Assembly: GCA_019187665.1 (NCBI GenBank)
Contig: JABARH010000010.1
Location: 310,001-374,000, forward strand
Source of the DNA: Anaerolineales bacterium
GTDB taxonomy: Bacteria; Chloroflexota; Anaerolineae; Anaerolineales; Villigracilaceae
Reading direction: 5' to 3'
Length of the DNA stretch: 64,000 nt
How positions within the stretch are numbered: position 1 is the stretch's first letter; each line of letters starts with the position of its first letter. This document shows, one piece after another, positions 26,121 through 33,246 of this stretch. The position numbers and the translations under genes were made by a program. A model generated the notes under the pieces. The model did no database searches and was not told the origin of the DNA. It saw nothing but the letters and a program-made list of their open reading frames with translations.

Positions 26121-27973
26121 TTCTTCGCTCCTTTTTTCGCGGAGGTCTTCTTCGCGGCTTTTTTGACAGATTTCTTTTTGAAGGTTTCGAGGGCCTGCAA
26201 AATTTCCCTGCGGATCCATGAAGCGGAGGCGGGCAGGCCGTCCTGGTAGGCTGCCGCACGCAGTTTGGGCGCAAGGGCTGGGAATTCCTGGCAAAGCAGG
26301 AGATGCAACTGCCCGTCGCGGTTCATTTCCACAACGACGATTTGATCGTAGGCTTCGATGAACTTCACAACCTGGCTGGTGAACGGGAGCGAACGCACCC
26401 GCATCATCCCCGACTTTAGGCCGGTCGCGGCCAACTGGTCGCGCGCCTCCTGCACGGCGGATTCTGTCGAGCCGAAGCAGATAATGCCGACCTTGGCGCC
26501 CTTCACATTGTGGATGACGGGTTTGGGCACAAATTTTTTGGCGGTGTTGTATTTGCGTACGAGACGCTCCATGTTGCGGTGCCAGGTGGCGGCGTCTTCG
26601 GAGTAGCGGGCATGTTCATCGTGACCGGTGCCGCGCGCAAAGTAGGAGGCAAGCGGGTGTTGGTTGCCCGGCAGGGTGCGATAGGGGATGCCGTCCTGGT
26701 CTTCATCGAGATAGCGCCCCCATTTGCCGCCGCGCGCCTCGAGGTCTTTTTCCCAGAGGGTTTTGCCGCGATCCATTTGAGTGTCGGGATATTGGAACGG
26801 CTTGCTCATCCACTGGTTCATGCCCATGTCGAGGTCGCTCAACACGAAGACCGGGGTTTGCAGGCGTTCGGCGATGTCGAAGGCTTTCCAGCCGAATTCG
26901 AAGCATTCGTTTACGTTGCCCGGCAGGAGGATGACGGAATGCGAGTCGCCGTGGCCGATGTGGGCGGTGAAGGTCAGGTCGCCCTGCGAGGTGCGCGTCG
27001 GCAAGCCGGTGGAGGGGCCGATGCGCTGCACATCCCAGATGACGACGGGTACTTCGGCGAAGTAGGCCAGCCCGGCGAACTCGGTCATTAACGAGAGGCC
27101 GGGGCCGGAGGTGGAGGTCATGGCGCGCAGGCCGCCCCAGCCCGCGCCGATGGCCATGCCCAGCGCGGCCAGTTCGTCCTCGGCCTGGACAACGGCGTAG
27201 GTGTGTTTGCCGTCTGGTCGCGGGCGCAGGAGTTCGAGGTAATCGGTCAGGCTTTCGGCCAGCGAGGAAGCGGGGGTGATGGGATACCACGCCGCGAACT
27301 GGAGGCCGCCATAGACTGAACCAATGGCGGCGGCGGTGTTGCCGTCGGCCATGATCAGGCTGCCGGTTTTGTTCATGGGCGCGAGGCGGAAGGGATCGGT
27401 CTTGACCAGGTTGGCTCTGGCCCAGTCGGCGCCGTCTTGCAGGGCTTTCATGTTCATGGCGACCGGTTTTTCGCGGCGCTTGAAGTGAAATTCGACCGCG
27501 GCGCGGATGGCTTCCATGTCCATGCCGAGCATGTGGGAGAGAACGCCGACGTAGATCATGTTGGCGACGGCGTTGCGTAGCTCGGATGGGATGCCCGCCT
27601 GTTCGCGCAGGATGTGTTTGATGGGCATGGGGTAGACGGAGATGTCGCTGCGGTTGACGGCGAACTTGATATCGTCGGCGTAGAAAAAAGCCCCGCCCGG
27701 CGCGACCGATTCCAGGTCACGCGCGAACGAGGCGGGATTCATCGCGACCACCACATGCTGCCGGTCGTCGCGTCCGAGATATCCATCCTTGCTGACGCGA
27801 ATGGTGTACCAGGTGGGCAGGCCCTCGATGTTGGAGGGAAAAAGATTCTTGCCGCTGACCGGGATGCCCATTTTGAAAATGGCGCGCAGGATGGTGTTGT
27901 TGGCGGTGGACGAGCCGGAGCCGTTCACGGTGCCGACGGTGATGGAGAAATCGTTCACTACGTTCTTGTTCAT
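26117..27973 (-). CDS. korA: 2-oxoacid:acceptor oxidoreductase, fused gamma-alpha subunit
   Basis: 618 residues. Residues 1 to about 190 are the gamma domain (TVNGSGSSTANNTILRAIFK, HVVVAMNPASFARDLE). From about 205 the alpha pyrimidine-binding domain follows (AAWYPITPASSLAESLTDYL, GAGWGGLRAMTSTSGPGLSL), and the C-terminal part has IICFGSTESAVQEARDQL. It partners with KorB downstream. The last 20 residues are a Lys/Ala tail (KKSVKKAAKKTSAKKGAKK) not expected for the family. Confidence 0.93.
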   Translation of the reverse strand: MNKNVVNDFSITVGTVNGSGSSTANNTILRAIFKMGIPVSGKNLFPSNIEGLPTWYTIRVSKDGYLGRDDRQHVVVAMNPASFARDLESVAPGGAFFYADDIKFAVNRSDISVYPMPIKHILREQAGIPSELRNAVANMIYVGVLSHMLGMDMEAIRAAVEFHFKRREKPVAMNMKALQDGADWARANLVKTDPFRLAPMNKTGSLIMADGNTAAAIGSVYGGLQFAAWYPITPASSLAESLTDYLELLRPRPDGKHTYAVVQAEDELAALGMAIGAGWGGLRAMTSTSGPGLSLMTEFAGLAYFAEVPVVIWDVQRIGPSTGLPTRTSQGDLTFTAHIGHGDSHSVILLPGNVNECFEFGWKAFDIAERLQTPVFVLSDLDMGMNQWMSKPFQYPDTQMDRGKTLWEKDLEARGGKWGRYLDEDQDGIPYRTLPGNQHPLASYFARGTGHDEHARYSEDAATWHRNMERLVRKYNTAKKFVPKPVIHNVKGAKVGIICFGSTESAVQEARDQLAATGLKSGMMRVRSLPFTSQVVKFIEAYDQIVVVEMNRDGQLHLLLCQEFPALAPKLRAAAYQDGLPASASWIRREILQALETFKKKSVKKAAKKTSAKKGAKK

Positions 27974-28011
27974 GAGCTCCTCGTTGAGGTGATGTGTGTT
28001 GGGTTTCCAGT

Positions 28012-28695
28012 TTATTTCGCGGATGTGATCAGTTGTTTGATCAGGTCGGAATGTTCGACGAGCGCGTCGTAGCCCTCGCTGTATTTTTTTTCGCGGATGG
28101 CTTCGACCATTTTTTGGTGATAGGTCCAGACGCCGGTCAGGTAATTGTAATCGGTGAAGACGTTAAGCCCAACCGATTCGTAGGCGTCCCAATAGGCGAT
28201 GAGCAGGCCCGTTACGAAGGGGTTGTCGAGGCGGCGGTAAATGATCAGGTGTAGTTCGCGATGTTCGCTGTGTGGAATTTCAATGGGGGAACCGCGTAAT
28301 TTATCCCAGGCGCGCGTCACCAGGCTTTGAAGAGCGTTGTGATCGTCCGCGGTGAGCCGTTGGACCGCCTCGTGCCAGTAGGCGGCTTCGATGTGGCGGC
28401 GCAGGTCGGCGAAGGCGATGAAATTGTTTTTATCGAGGGCGATGGCGTATTGCAGGCTTTGCCGCACGGCTGGAAAAAAAGAATACGGCTGGCGGCGGAT
28501 GCCGGTGCGCGGCTTGACCTCGACCAGGCCGAGGGCGCGCGCGACTTCGAGCTGTTCGCGCAGCGAGGCGACCGAGACTCCCAGTTCCTGTTTTAATGTG
28601 GCGAGGGCAGGCAGGGGCTGGTCGGTCTGCTCGTGAGAGGCAAGGTAATGCAGGAATTCGGAGAGGGGAAGGGGCGTTCGTTCGCGCAATATCAT
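28012..28695 (-). CDS. GntR-family (FadR/FCD type) transcriptional regulator
   Basis: 227 residues. An N-terminal winged helix (LATLKQELGVSVASLREQLE near 31-50, then GLVEVKPRTGIRRQ) is followed by a helical FCD ligand-binding domain (AFADLRRHIEAAYWHEAVQ, HSEHRELHLIIYRRLDNPF) whose His/Asp residues could bind a metal and a carboxylate. It is just upstream of korA on the same strand, 38 nt away, so it probably controls korAB in response to an organic acid (inference). Confidence 0.88.
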   Translation of the reverse strand: MILRERTPLPLSEFLHYLASHEQTDQPLPALATLKQELGVSVASLREQLEVARALGLVEVKPRTGIRRQPYSFFPAVRQSLQYAIALDKNNFIAFADLRRHIEAAYWHEAVQRLTADDHNALQSLVTRAWDKLRGSPIEIPHSEHRELHLIIYRRLDNPFVTGLLIAYWDAYESVGLNVFTDYNYLTGVWTYHQKMVEAIREKKYSEGYDALVEHSDLIKQLITSAK

Positions 28696-28768
28696 ATTTT
28701 TATTATTAATCGGATGAATAAGATGATTGGAGTATACGATTAAGTGTTTTGGGTGTCAAGAGCGGCGG

Positions 28769-28958
28769 TCCTGGGACGTATGGTTTTTTCAAGGTCGGAG
28801 ATTCATCAACGCGAGTTACGCCAATCAGCGAATGACGCGAATAAACCCAAGAAAATTCGCGAAATTCGCCTATTCGTGGCATTCGCGTTCCAAACCCGCC
28901 GGTTTATCAAGCGACTTTGAAAAGACCATATCCTGGGACGCATGGCTTTCTCAACAGG
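28769..28958 (+). repeat. About 180-bp diverged direct repeat, copy A
   Basis: Contains GGTCGGAGATTCATCAACGC, GAATGACGCGAATAA, AAAATTCGCGAAATTC, GCGTTCC and GACCATATCCTGGGACG. Copy B lies at 29083, on the other side of the 118-bp element. No gene is visible between 28696 and 29291. Confidence 0.75.
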
Positions 28959-28959
28959 A

Positions 28960-29078
28960 CTTACGCATAATTGGCGTTCTCCCCTGGCGCCGCCCGTGAT
29001 TTGCCAGGCAAATCAGGCAGGCGTAACGCCAGCAGGCACGTTAGACCTTCGGCGCGCCCTACGCAAGGTTTTGCGTAC
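28960..29078 (+). repeat. About 118-bp dispersed element, copy 2
   Basis: Starts CTTACGCATAATTGGCG, contains GATTTGCCAGGCAAATC, and ends GCAAGGTTTTGCGTA. Near-identical inverted partner of 24826-24943. Partial relatives lie at 49397 and 50112. Confidence 0.93.
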
Positions 29079-29082
29079 ATCC

Positions 29083-29272
29083 CGCTTAAGTCGGAGATTT
29101 CTCAACGCGCATGCCGCGAATGTACGAATGATGCGAATAATCTCAGGAAAATTTGTGAAATTCACCCACACTTGCGCCTGGCGCAAGTGCAGGTGTTTGC
29201 GCTATCTGCGTTCCAAATCGGCCAATCCGCCACGTGGCGTTGAGAAGGCCATATCCTGGGACGATTTTCTGC
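29083..29272 (+). repeat. About 180-bp diverged direct repeat, copy B
   Basis: Parallels copy A: AGTCGGAGATTTCTCAACGC, GAATGATGCGAATAA, AAAATTTGTGAAATTC, GCGTTCC, GGCCATATCCTGGGACG. It also carries a CTTGCGCCTGGCGCAAG palindrome. Confidence 0.75.
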
Positions 29273-29291
29273 GACTGTCGGGAGCGCTCTG

Positions 29292-29750
29292 CTACACCAC
29301 ATTGAAATCGCTCATCTTGCGGATGCGATCTCTGACTTGCGGGTCTTTCAATTCTTCGGCGGTGTAGTTCATCTTGAAGTCCACCTGGTCTTCGTAGCCG
29401 CCGGGTTCGTAGATCAGCATGTTGCGGCTGTCTTTGCCGCCTACGACTCTCACGCTGTGGACGGTGTTCGGCGGGACGTAGAGCGCGTCGCCCGCGCTGA
29501 GGATGCGGGTCTCGCCTGCGACGGTCCACTCCACTTGACCATCCAGCACATAAAAAGTTTCGGAGTGATCTTTGTGAAAATGCGGCGGCACTTCAAAGGT
29601 GGACAGCCAGCGTGAGATCATGATGGTGTAGCGGTTTTCGCTTTGTTTCGTCGTGACGACGAGTTCCATATCCGTCACGCCGTCCTCCTCGAAGGAGGGG
29701 CGTTGGCCCGCCATGGAAAATACGTGTTTTGCGCTCATGCTTTTCTCCAT
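29292..29750 (-). CDS. Cupin-domain protein
   Basis: 152 residues (148 if it starts at the second Met). A single cupin barrel: motif 1 PPHFHKDHSETFYVLDGQVE near 56-75 with the metal-binding His residues, motif 2 AGDALYVPPNTVHSVRV near 86-102. Such small cupins bind a metal and may be enzymes or sensors; no specific role can be assigned. It stands alone with no operon partner in the same direction. Confidence 0.88.
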   Translation of the reverse strand: MEKSMSAKHVFSMAGQRPSFEEDGVTDMELVVTTKQSENRYTIMISRWLSTFEVPPHFHKDHSETFYVLDGQVEWTVAGETRILSAGDALYVPPNTVHSVRVVGGKDSRNMLIYEPGGYEDQVDFKMNYTAEELKDPQVRDRIRKMSDFNVV

Positions 29751-29781
29751 TCATTATGTTTTGTATCCGATATCGCGCATC

Positions 29782-29810
29782 ATCCCAATGGTTCGAAAAT
29801 CCATTGGGAT
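29782..29810. terminator. Perfect 10-bp hairpin after the 29816 gene
   Basis: ATCCCAATGG / CCATTGGGAT with a 9-nt loop, 6 nt past the stop of the minus-strand gene. There is no T-run on that strand. Confidence 0.45.
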
Positions 29811-29815
29811 GGCTC

Positions 29816-30106
29816 TCACCCATTGATCAAAAGCACGCTGCCCTCTTCCCATTTGAGCGTAGACGATGGCGCTTTCTGTCGGCGGACTCGTTCCGCCATG
29901 TCTTTGACGATCTCCATCCGCCTCCCCGCCGCCCACGGGTATTGCTTATCCCAGCCCGAATCGTCTTTTGGGAATGAAATGACGGCAACAGCATCGCCTC
30001 CGCTAAATTCCCAGTAAAACTCACAGACGTTCTTTTTGAACAACGAACCTTCGATGTATTGAATCCTGCCAGAGCGTCCTTCGGTGATGATGTTGATCTT
30101 TGCCAT
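29816..30106 (-). CDS. Small protein of unknown function
   Basis: 96 residues: MAKINIITEGRSGRIQYIEG, then FYWEFSGGDAVAVISFP and an amphipathic helix (GRRMEIVKDMAERVRRQ). The mix of beta strands and one helix suggests a small compact domain. No family recognised. A GGAGCG ribosome site (GAGGAGCGCTCC) precedes the ATG. Confidence 0.65.
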   Translation of the reverse strand: MAKINIITEGRSGRIQYIEGSLFKKNVCEFYWEFSGGDAVAVISFPKDDSGWDKQYPWAAGRRMEIVKDMAERVRRQKAPSSTLKWEEGSVLLING

Positions 30107-30118
30107 GTGGAGCGCTCC

Positions 30119-30196
30119 TCAGATGTTTTTTTTGAAATTTTTCTTTGCCGCTACGGGCGCAAATTCCTCTTGCAGGCTCAAGCAGCTATTTTTCCC
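30119..30196 (-). pseudogene. Remnant of an hsdS 3' end
   Basis: Read on the minus strand, the end of this stretch gives LSLQEEFAPVAAKKNF before a stop. It parallels PLALQEEFAGVVARV in the intact hsdS C-terminus, and GCAAATTCCTCTTGCAGG is shared with 32154-32171. It sits exactly where the rest of the DUF5615 toxin gene should be. Confidence 0.5.
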
Positions 30197-30205
30197 CAAG
30201 AAAAT

Positions 30206-30292
30206 CAGGCGTGGATAATCACATGCTCGCGCGTTAGTTCAATGTAACGAACGAGGCGTCGCGGCAGGTTGGCGTCAATCAGAAAGTTCATG
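30206..30292 (-). pseudogene. Truncated DUF5615 (PIN-like) toxin
   Basis: Starts with an ATGA overlap on the DUF433 stop, the usual arrangement. The 28 residues MNFLIDANLPRRLVRYIEL-T match the start of a DUF5615 protein, which is normally around 110 residues with further acidic active-site residues. Translation ends at TGA 30208-30206, and what follows looks like hsdS sequence, so the toxin is inactive. Confidence 0.75.
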
Positions 30293-30527
30293 CCGCAACC
30301 AGACTCATCCGCTTGACTTGACTCAAGCGCGCCGCGTAAAACAAGACCGCCTGAATATCTGCAAGTTCAAGGTCTTCGTAATCGGCAAGGATTTCGTCGT
30401 TGGTCATTCCCGAACTGAGGGTTTCCAAAAGCCATTCGACGGAATAGCGTAGCCCGCGAATGGTGGGTTTTCCAAACGCCAGGTTGGGATTAATGGTTAT
30501 TCGATTGAGGAGTTCTTGATTGGTCAT
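30288..30527 (-). CDS. DUF433 antitoxin
   Basis: 79 residues. Typical family sequence: ITINPNLAFGKPTIRGLRYS, then VEWLLETLSSGMTNDEILAD and a helical C-terminus. DUF433 proteins carry a helix-turn-helix-like fold and are paired with DUF5615 PIN-like toxins. Here the partner gene is cut to 28 residues while this gene is intact, so it is an orphan antitoxin. Confidence 0.88.
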   Translation of the reverse strand: MTNQELLNRITINPNLAFGKPTIRGLRYSVEWLLETLSSGMTNDEILADYEDLELADIQAVLFYAARLSQVKRMSLVAA

Positions 30528-30548
30528 GGTTAAATCTCCTTGTCAGTG

Positions 30549-30554
30549 ATTATA
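30549..30554 (-). promoter_or_regulatory. -10 element of the DUF433 gene
   Basis: Minus strand TATAATCACTGACAAGGAGA. The string CACTGACAAGGAGA, including the ribosome site, also precedes hicB on the other strand. Confidence 0.55.
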
Positions 30555-30635
30555 TCGCAGGGACGGTTTTCATCCAAAACTCTCCGCCAATAGCGCATCA
30601 AAAAAGCGGTTGGACAGGCGCGCTAAGCGAATGTT

Positions 30636-30690
30636 TGGTTGTTTCCATGCTTGTTTGCTATAATACTATCAGTCAGTTACTCCACTGACA
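30636..30690 (+). promoter_or_regulatory. hicBA promoter and probable operator
   Basis: TTGGTT at 30636, 18-nt spacer, TATAAT at 30660, then an inverted repeat GTCAGT / ACTGAC at 30673-30690 between the start site and the ribosome site AAGGAG. HicB proteins commonly repress their own promoter, so the repeat is a candidate operator (inference). Confidence 0.6.
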
Positions 30691-30700
30691 AGGAGAACAA

Positions 30701-30922
30701 GTGAAAAAGACATTTACAGCCTTTATCGAATACGACGAAGAAAGCCAACTTTATGTAGGCATCATTCCCAATGTAGTCGGGGCGCATACCCAAGCGGAGA
30801 CGTTGGACGAATTACAGCGCAATTTACAGGAAGTATTAGAACTGTGTCTTGAGGAAAACCCAGAGATTGCCAACGAACCCCTTCATTTTGTCGGCACACA
30901 GCAGGTAGAGATTGCCATATGA
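30701..30922 (+). CDS. hicB: HicB-like antitoxin
   Basis: 73 residues: TFTAFIEYDEESQLYVGIIP and NVVGAHTQAETLDELQRNLQ followed by EVLELCLEE, the partial RNase H fold of HicB. No separate C-terminal DNA-binding domain, so it is the short form. GTG start at 30701 after AAGGAG. Overlaps hicA by 4 nt. The antitoxin is intact although its toxin is not. Confidence 0.85.
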   Translation: MKKTFTAFIEYDEESQLYVGIIPNVVGAHTQAETLDELQRNLQEVLELCLEENPEIANEPLHFVGTQQVEIAI

Positions 30923-31152
30923 GCAAATTGCCGATGGTGAATTTCAAGAGGATGGATAAAATTCTCCGCCATCTTGGGTTTGCCGCTGTACGCTAAAAGG
31001 GGAGCCATGTTTTCTATCGCCATGCAGATGGCAGAACAACGACTCTTCCCAATCACGGAAACAGAGACCTTGCCCGACCTCTCATGCGCGAGATTTTGCG
31101 TGAAATATCAATGTCTCCCGATGAGTTTGTGGAGTTGCTCGAAAAGATATAG
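30919..31152 (+). pseudogene. hicA: HicA-like toxin with internal stop
   Basis: A 78-codon frame with TAA at codon 26 (30994-30996). Before it: MSKLPMVNFKRMDKILRHLG. After it, in the same frame: KGSHVFYRHADGRTTTLPNH and REILREISMSPDEFVELLEK. The catalytic His of the GSHVFY motif lies beyond the stop. Family members usually have Gln at this place, so one CAA-to-TAA change would explain it. HicA is an mRNA interferase. Confidence 0.88.
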
Positions 31153-31162
31153 TCGTCAACAG

Positions 31163-31190
31163 AATACCTCGCGGAAGCGGGGTATTTTTA
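31163..31190 (+). terminator. Terminator after hicA
   Basis: AATACCTCGC / GCGGGGTATT stem with one wobble pair, GAAG-type loop, then TTTTTA. From here to 31338 I see only a short dispersed-repeat fragment (CCCTTCGACACGGTGAGCG) and no gene. Confidence 0.75.
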
Positions 31191-31338
31191 TGCAAACACC
31201 TCACTCAGCCCTTCGACACGGTGAGCGAAAGACGAACCGTCAGGGCAAGCAGACTCTCAAATTATCTACGTGTAACGTCCGCAAAGCAGAGAGTAGATAT
31301 TCGAGAGCAGGAAGTAGTTTGCTTTCTATCGCAAGGGA

Positions 31339-31707
31339 TTATATCGGGTAAGCGTCCATGCCTGCTTTCATTGCGCCAGTGACCGTTCCATTCACTTTGT
31401 TTGCGCCAGGGAAGAACCATTCTTCGGGGTCGTAGCGACCGACAGAGAATTTGTAAATGGCAAATCCCCAGTTATCCATTGCGCCATTCCACGCCAAACG
31501 ACAGATCGGCAATGTATAGAGTCCATCAAATCGCTCCAGATACAGATAGCCTCCCCTGAACCTCGCAGAATAGCCGGGGTTGGGAGTTCTTCCAAATAAT
31601 GCCCTCATAATCAAGTTGGGTTTTTTGAAATGTTCCTTATTGAATTCGTCCACCAGTTTCTGGACTTCCGCATGGATTTCAATAGGAATAGTCGGTTTTC
31701 TTGGCAT
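31339..31707 (-). CDS. Protein of unknown function
   Basis: 122 residues from the ATG at 31707 (ACTCTCC-adjacent start; longer upstream frames lack support). MPRKPTIPIEIHAEVQKLVD, then a beta-rich part with aromatic residues: RFRGGYLYLERFDGLYTLPI and NGAMDNWGFAIYKFSVGRYD. No membrane segment. Not recognised; a small accessory protein near the restriction locus. Confidence 0.65.
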   Translation of the reverse strand: MPRKPTIPIEIHAEVQKLVDEFNKEHFKKPNLIMRALFGRTPNPGYSARFRGGYLYLERFDGLYTLPICRLAWNGAMDNWGFAIYKFSVGRYDPEEWFFPGANKVNGTVTGAMKAGMDAYPI

Positions 31708-32049
31708 GATTACTCTCCGAAAGACTGTGTCAACAAAGAATTGAAAAAATCTCCGCCTGCCGCTCGGACTCAGATACCATCCCCGAAGGGGACATCTTCC
31801 CTCGCACGAAGTCCCCGAGCGCGGCGAGCGGGAGACCCTCGATGTCTCGATAAACTCGACACGACGCCCACGCCGCCACGCCCGCAAAGCAGGAAACCAT
31901 CCACGAATGGAACCACGAATGTACGAACCGCGAGTCTTTCATTCGAGTATTCGTGAATAATTCGTGGACGGTTTTCATCCTCATGTACAACGTCCCGAAG
32001 GGTGGATGAAAGGGCGTATTGCTCGGCGCAAAACCCTTCGGGACGGTTT
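31708..32049. other. Intergenic stretch with degenerate repeats
   Basis: No gene. It holds short imperfect inverted repeats (CATCCACGAATGGAACCACG, ATTCGAGTATTCGTGAATAA) and a REP pair at its right end next to hsdS. Confidence 0.6.
31991..32045. repeat. REP pair at the 3' end of hsdS
   Basis: CGTCCCGAAGGG at 31991 and its complement CCCTTCGGGACG ending at 32045, separated by 30 nt. Same arm sequence as the REPs at 34959, 35585 and 41964. Confidence 0.85.
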
Positions 32050-33246
32050 TCACGCAAACGCCTCCGCCAGCAGACTCTCAAACAACCCCTCCCCCTGCCG
32101 CTCCGCCTCGGACATGCGCCCGCGCAGACCCTCGACCCGCGCCACCACGCCCGCAAATTCCTCTTGCAGGGCAAGCGGGGGAAACGGTAATTCTATAGAT
32201 TCAATTTGTTCAGAGTTTACGTGTGGTTGTCCCGCCCTTCTGCTCAGTGTGGCAATTATTTCTTTTCCAAATTGTGAATTGATAGCAGTATTTAGAAAAT
32301 GATTCGTTGGAAAAGGAACTTCAACAATTAAGTCATAAGCAGCATAAGCACCATCGTATTCAGGCGGAATTAAAGCGCAGTCTCCAGAGTTAACGCCACT
32401 TCTCACAATAATCAAATCACCTGCATTAACCTTACACTTCGAGATTTTCTCTGCATCTTCTTCAGAGATATAAACCAAGCCTTCTGCTTTTATTGTGCCT
32501 TGTTTGACATTGGTAGCACGTATGAATGAAATGCCCTTTTCTTGGTAATCAGGCGGAGAGCCAGTTCCATAGCGAATACTCTTAATGTGTTTGTCAACCT
32601 TTTCTACTTTCCAGTTTTTAGGATTCGTTCTCGGCTCCCCAAACATCTCCAAAAACACAGACTGGAGCAGGGACTCGCCGAGCGCGCGCCCCGTCCGCCG
32701 CAGGGAGCGCAGACGGTCCGCCCGCGCCAGCAGAGACGCAATCCGCTTTTGCTCAGTCAGCGGGGGGAGGGAAATATTTATCGCCTTTAAATGTGAAGGA
32801 CCAAAATTCTGTTGAGCCGAACCTGTAACCAGCCTTGAAACTTGGTCTCTAAATTCAAACGAGTCCAACCAAAATTTGAAGAAGTTCAAATCAGAAACGC
32901 CATCTATTGCTTTGAACCTTATCGTGCTTGTATTCAAGCAAAGCGGTAAATGTTTCTTTTCAATAAATGCTCCGCGAGTTCGTAACATACCATCTTCATC
33001 AAATGAAATTCCAGAACTGGCAATGACTAAATCACCTTCATCAACCAAGAAATGACTGTATTTTCCTTCTGCTTCATCAAGGCTGATATGTTTATCTGTC
33101 TTATCAAGGTCAATACTTCCATCTTTGGTAATGTTGCCAACATTCAACAACTTAACTCCTGAAGTTGTAAATTGCCAATTACGAACACCAGGACCTTCTT
33201 GAAACCAATATGCTTCTGAAAGCGGAACTTGTTTACTGCTTACCAT
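32050..33246 (-). CDS. hsdS: Type I restriction-modification specificity subunit
   Basis: 398 residues with two target-recognition domains (about 1-150 and 215-365), each followed by a helical spacer: TEQKRIASLLARADRLRSLR near 163 and LQEEFAGVVARVEGLRGRM near the end. The second TRD begins NWKVEKVDKHIKSIRYGTG. It sets the DNA sequence recognised by the HsdM/HsdR complex. It overlaps hsdM by 14 nt and is lower in GC than the core genes, as specificity subunits often are. Confidence 0.94.
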   Translation of the reverse strand: MVSSKQVPLSEAYWFQEGPGVRNWQFTTSGVKLLNVGNITKDGSIDLDKTDKHISLDEAEGKYSHFLVDEGDLVIASSGISFDEDGMLRTRGAFIEKKHLPLCLNTSTIRFKAIDGVSDLNFFKFWLDSFEFRDQVSRLVTGSAQQNFGPSHLKAINISLPPLTEQKRIASLLARADRLRSLRRTGRALGESLLQSVFLEMFGEPRTNPKNWKVEKVDKHIKSIRYGTGSPPDYQEKGISFIRATNVKQGTIKAEGLVYISEEDAEKISKCKVNAGDLIIVRSGVNSGDCALIPPEYDGAYAAYDLIVEVPFPTNHFLNTAINSQFGKEIIATLSRRAGQPHVNSEQIESIELPFPPLALQEEFAGVVARVEGLRGRMSEAERQGEGLFESLLAEAFA

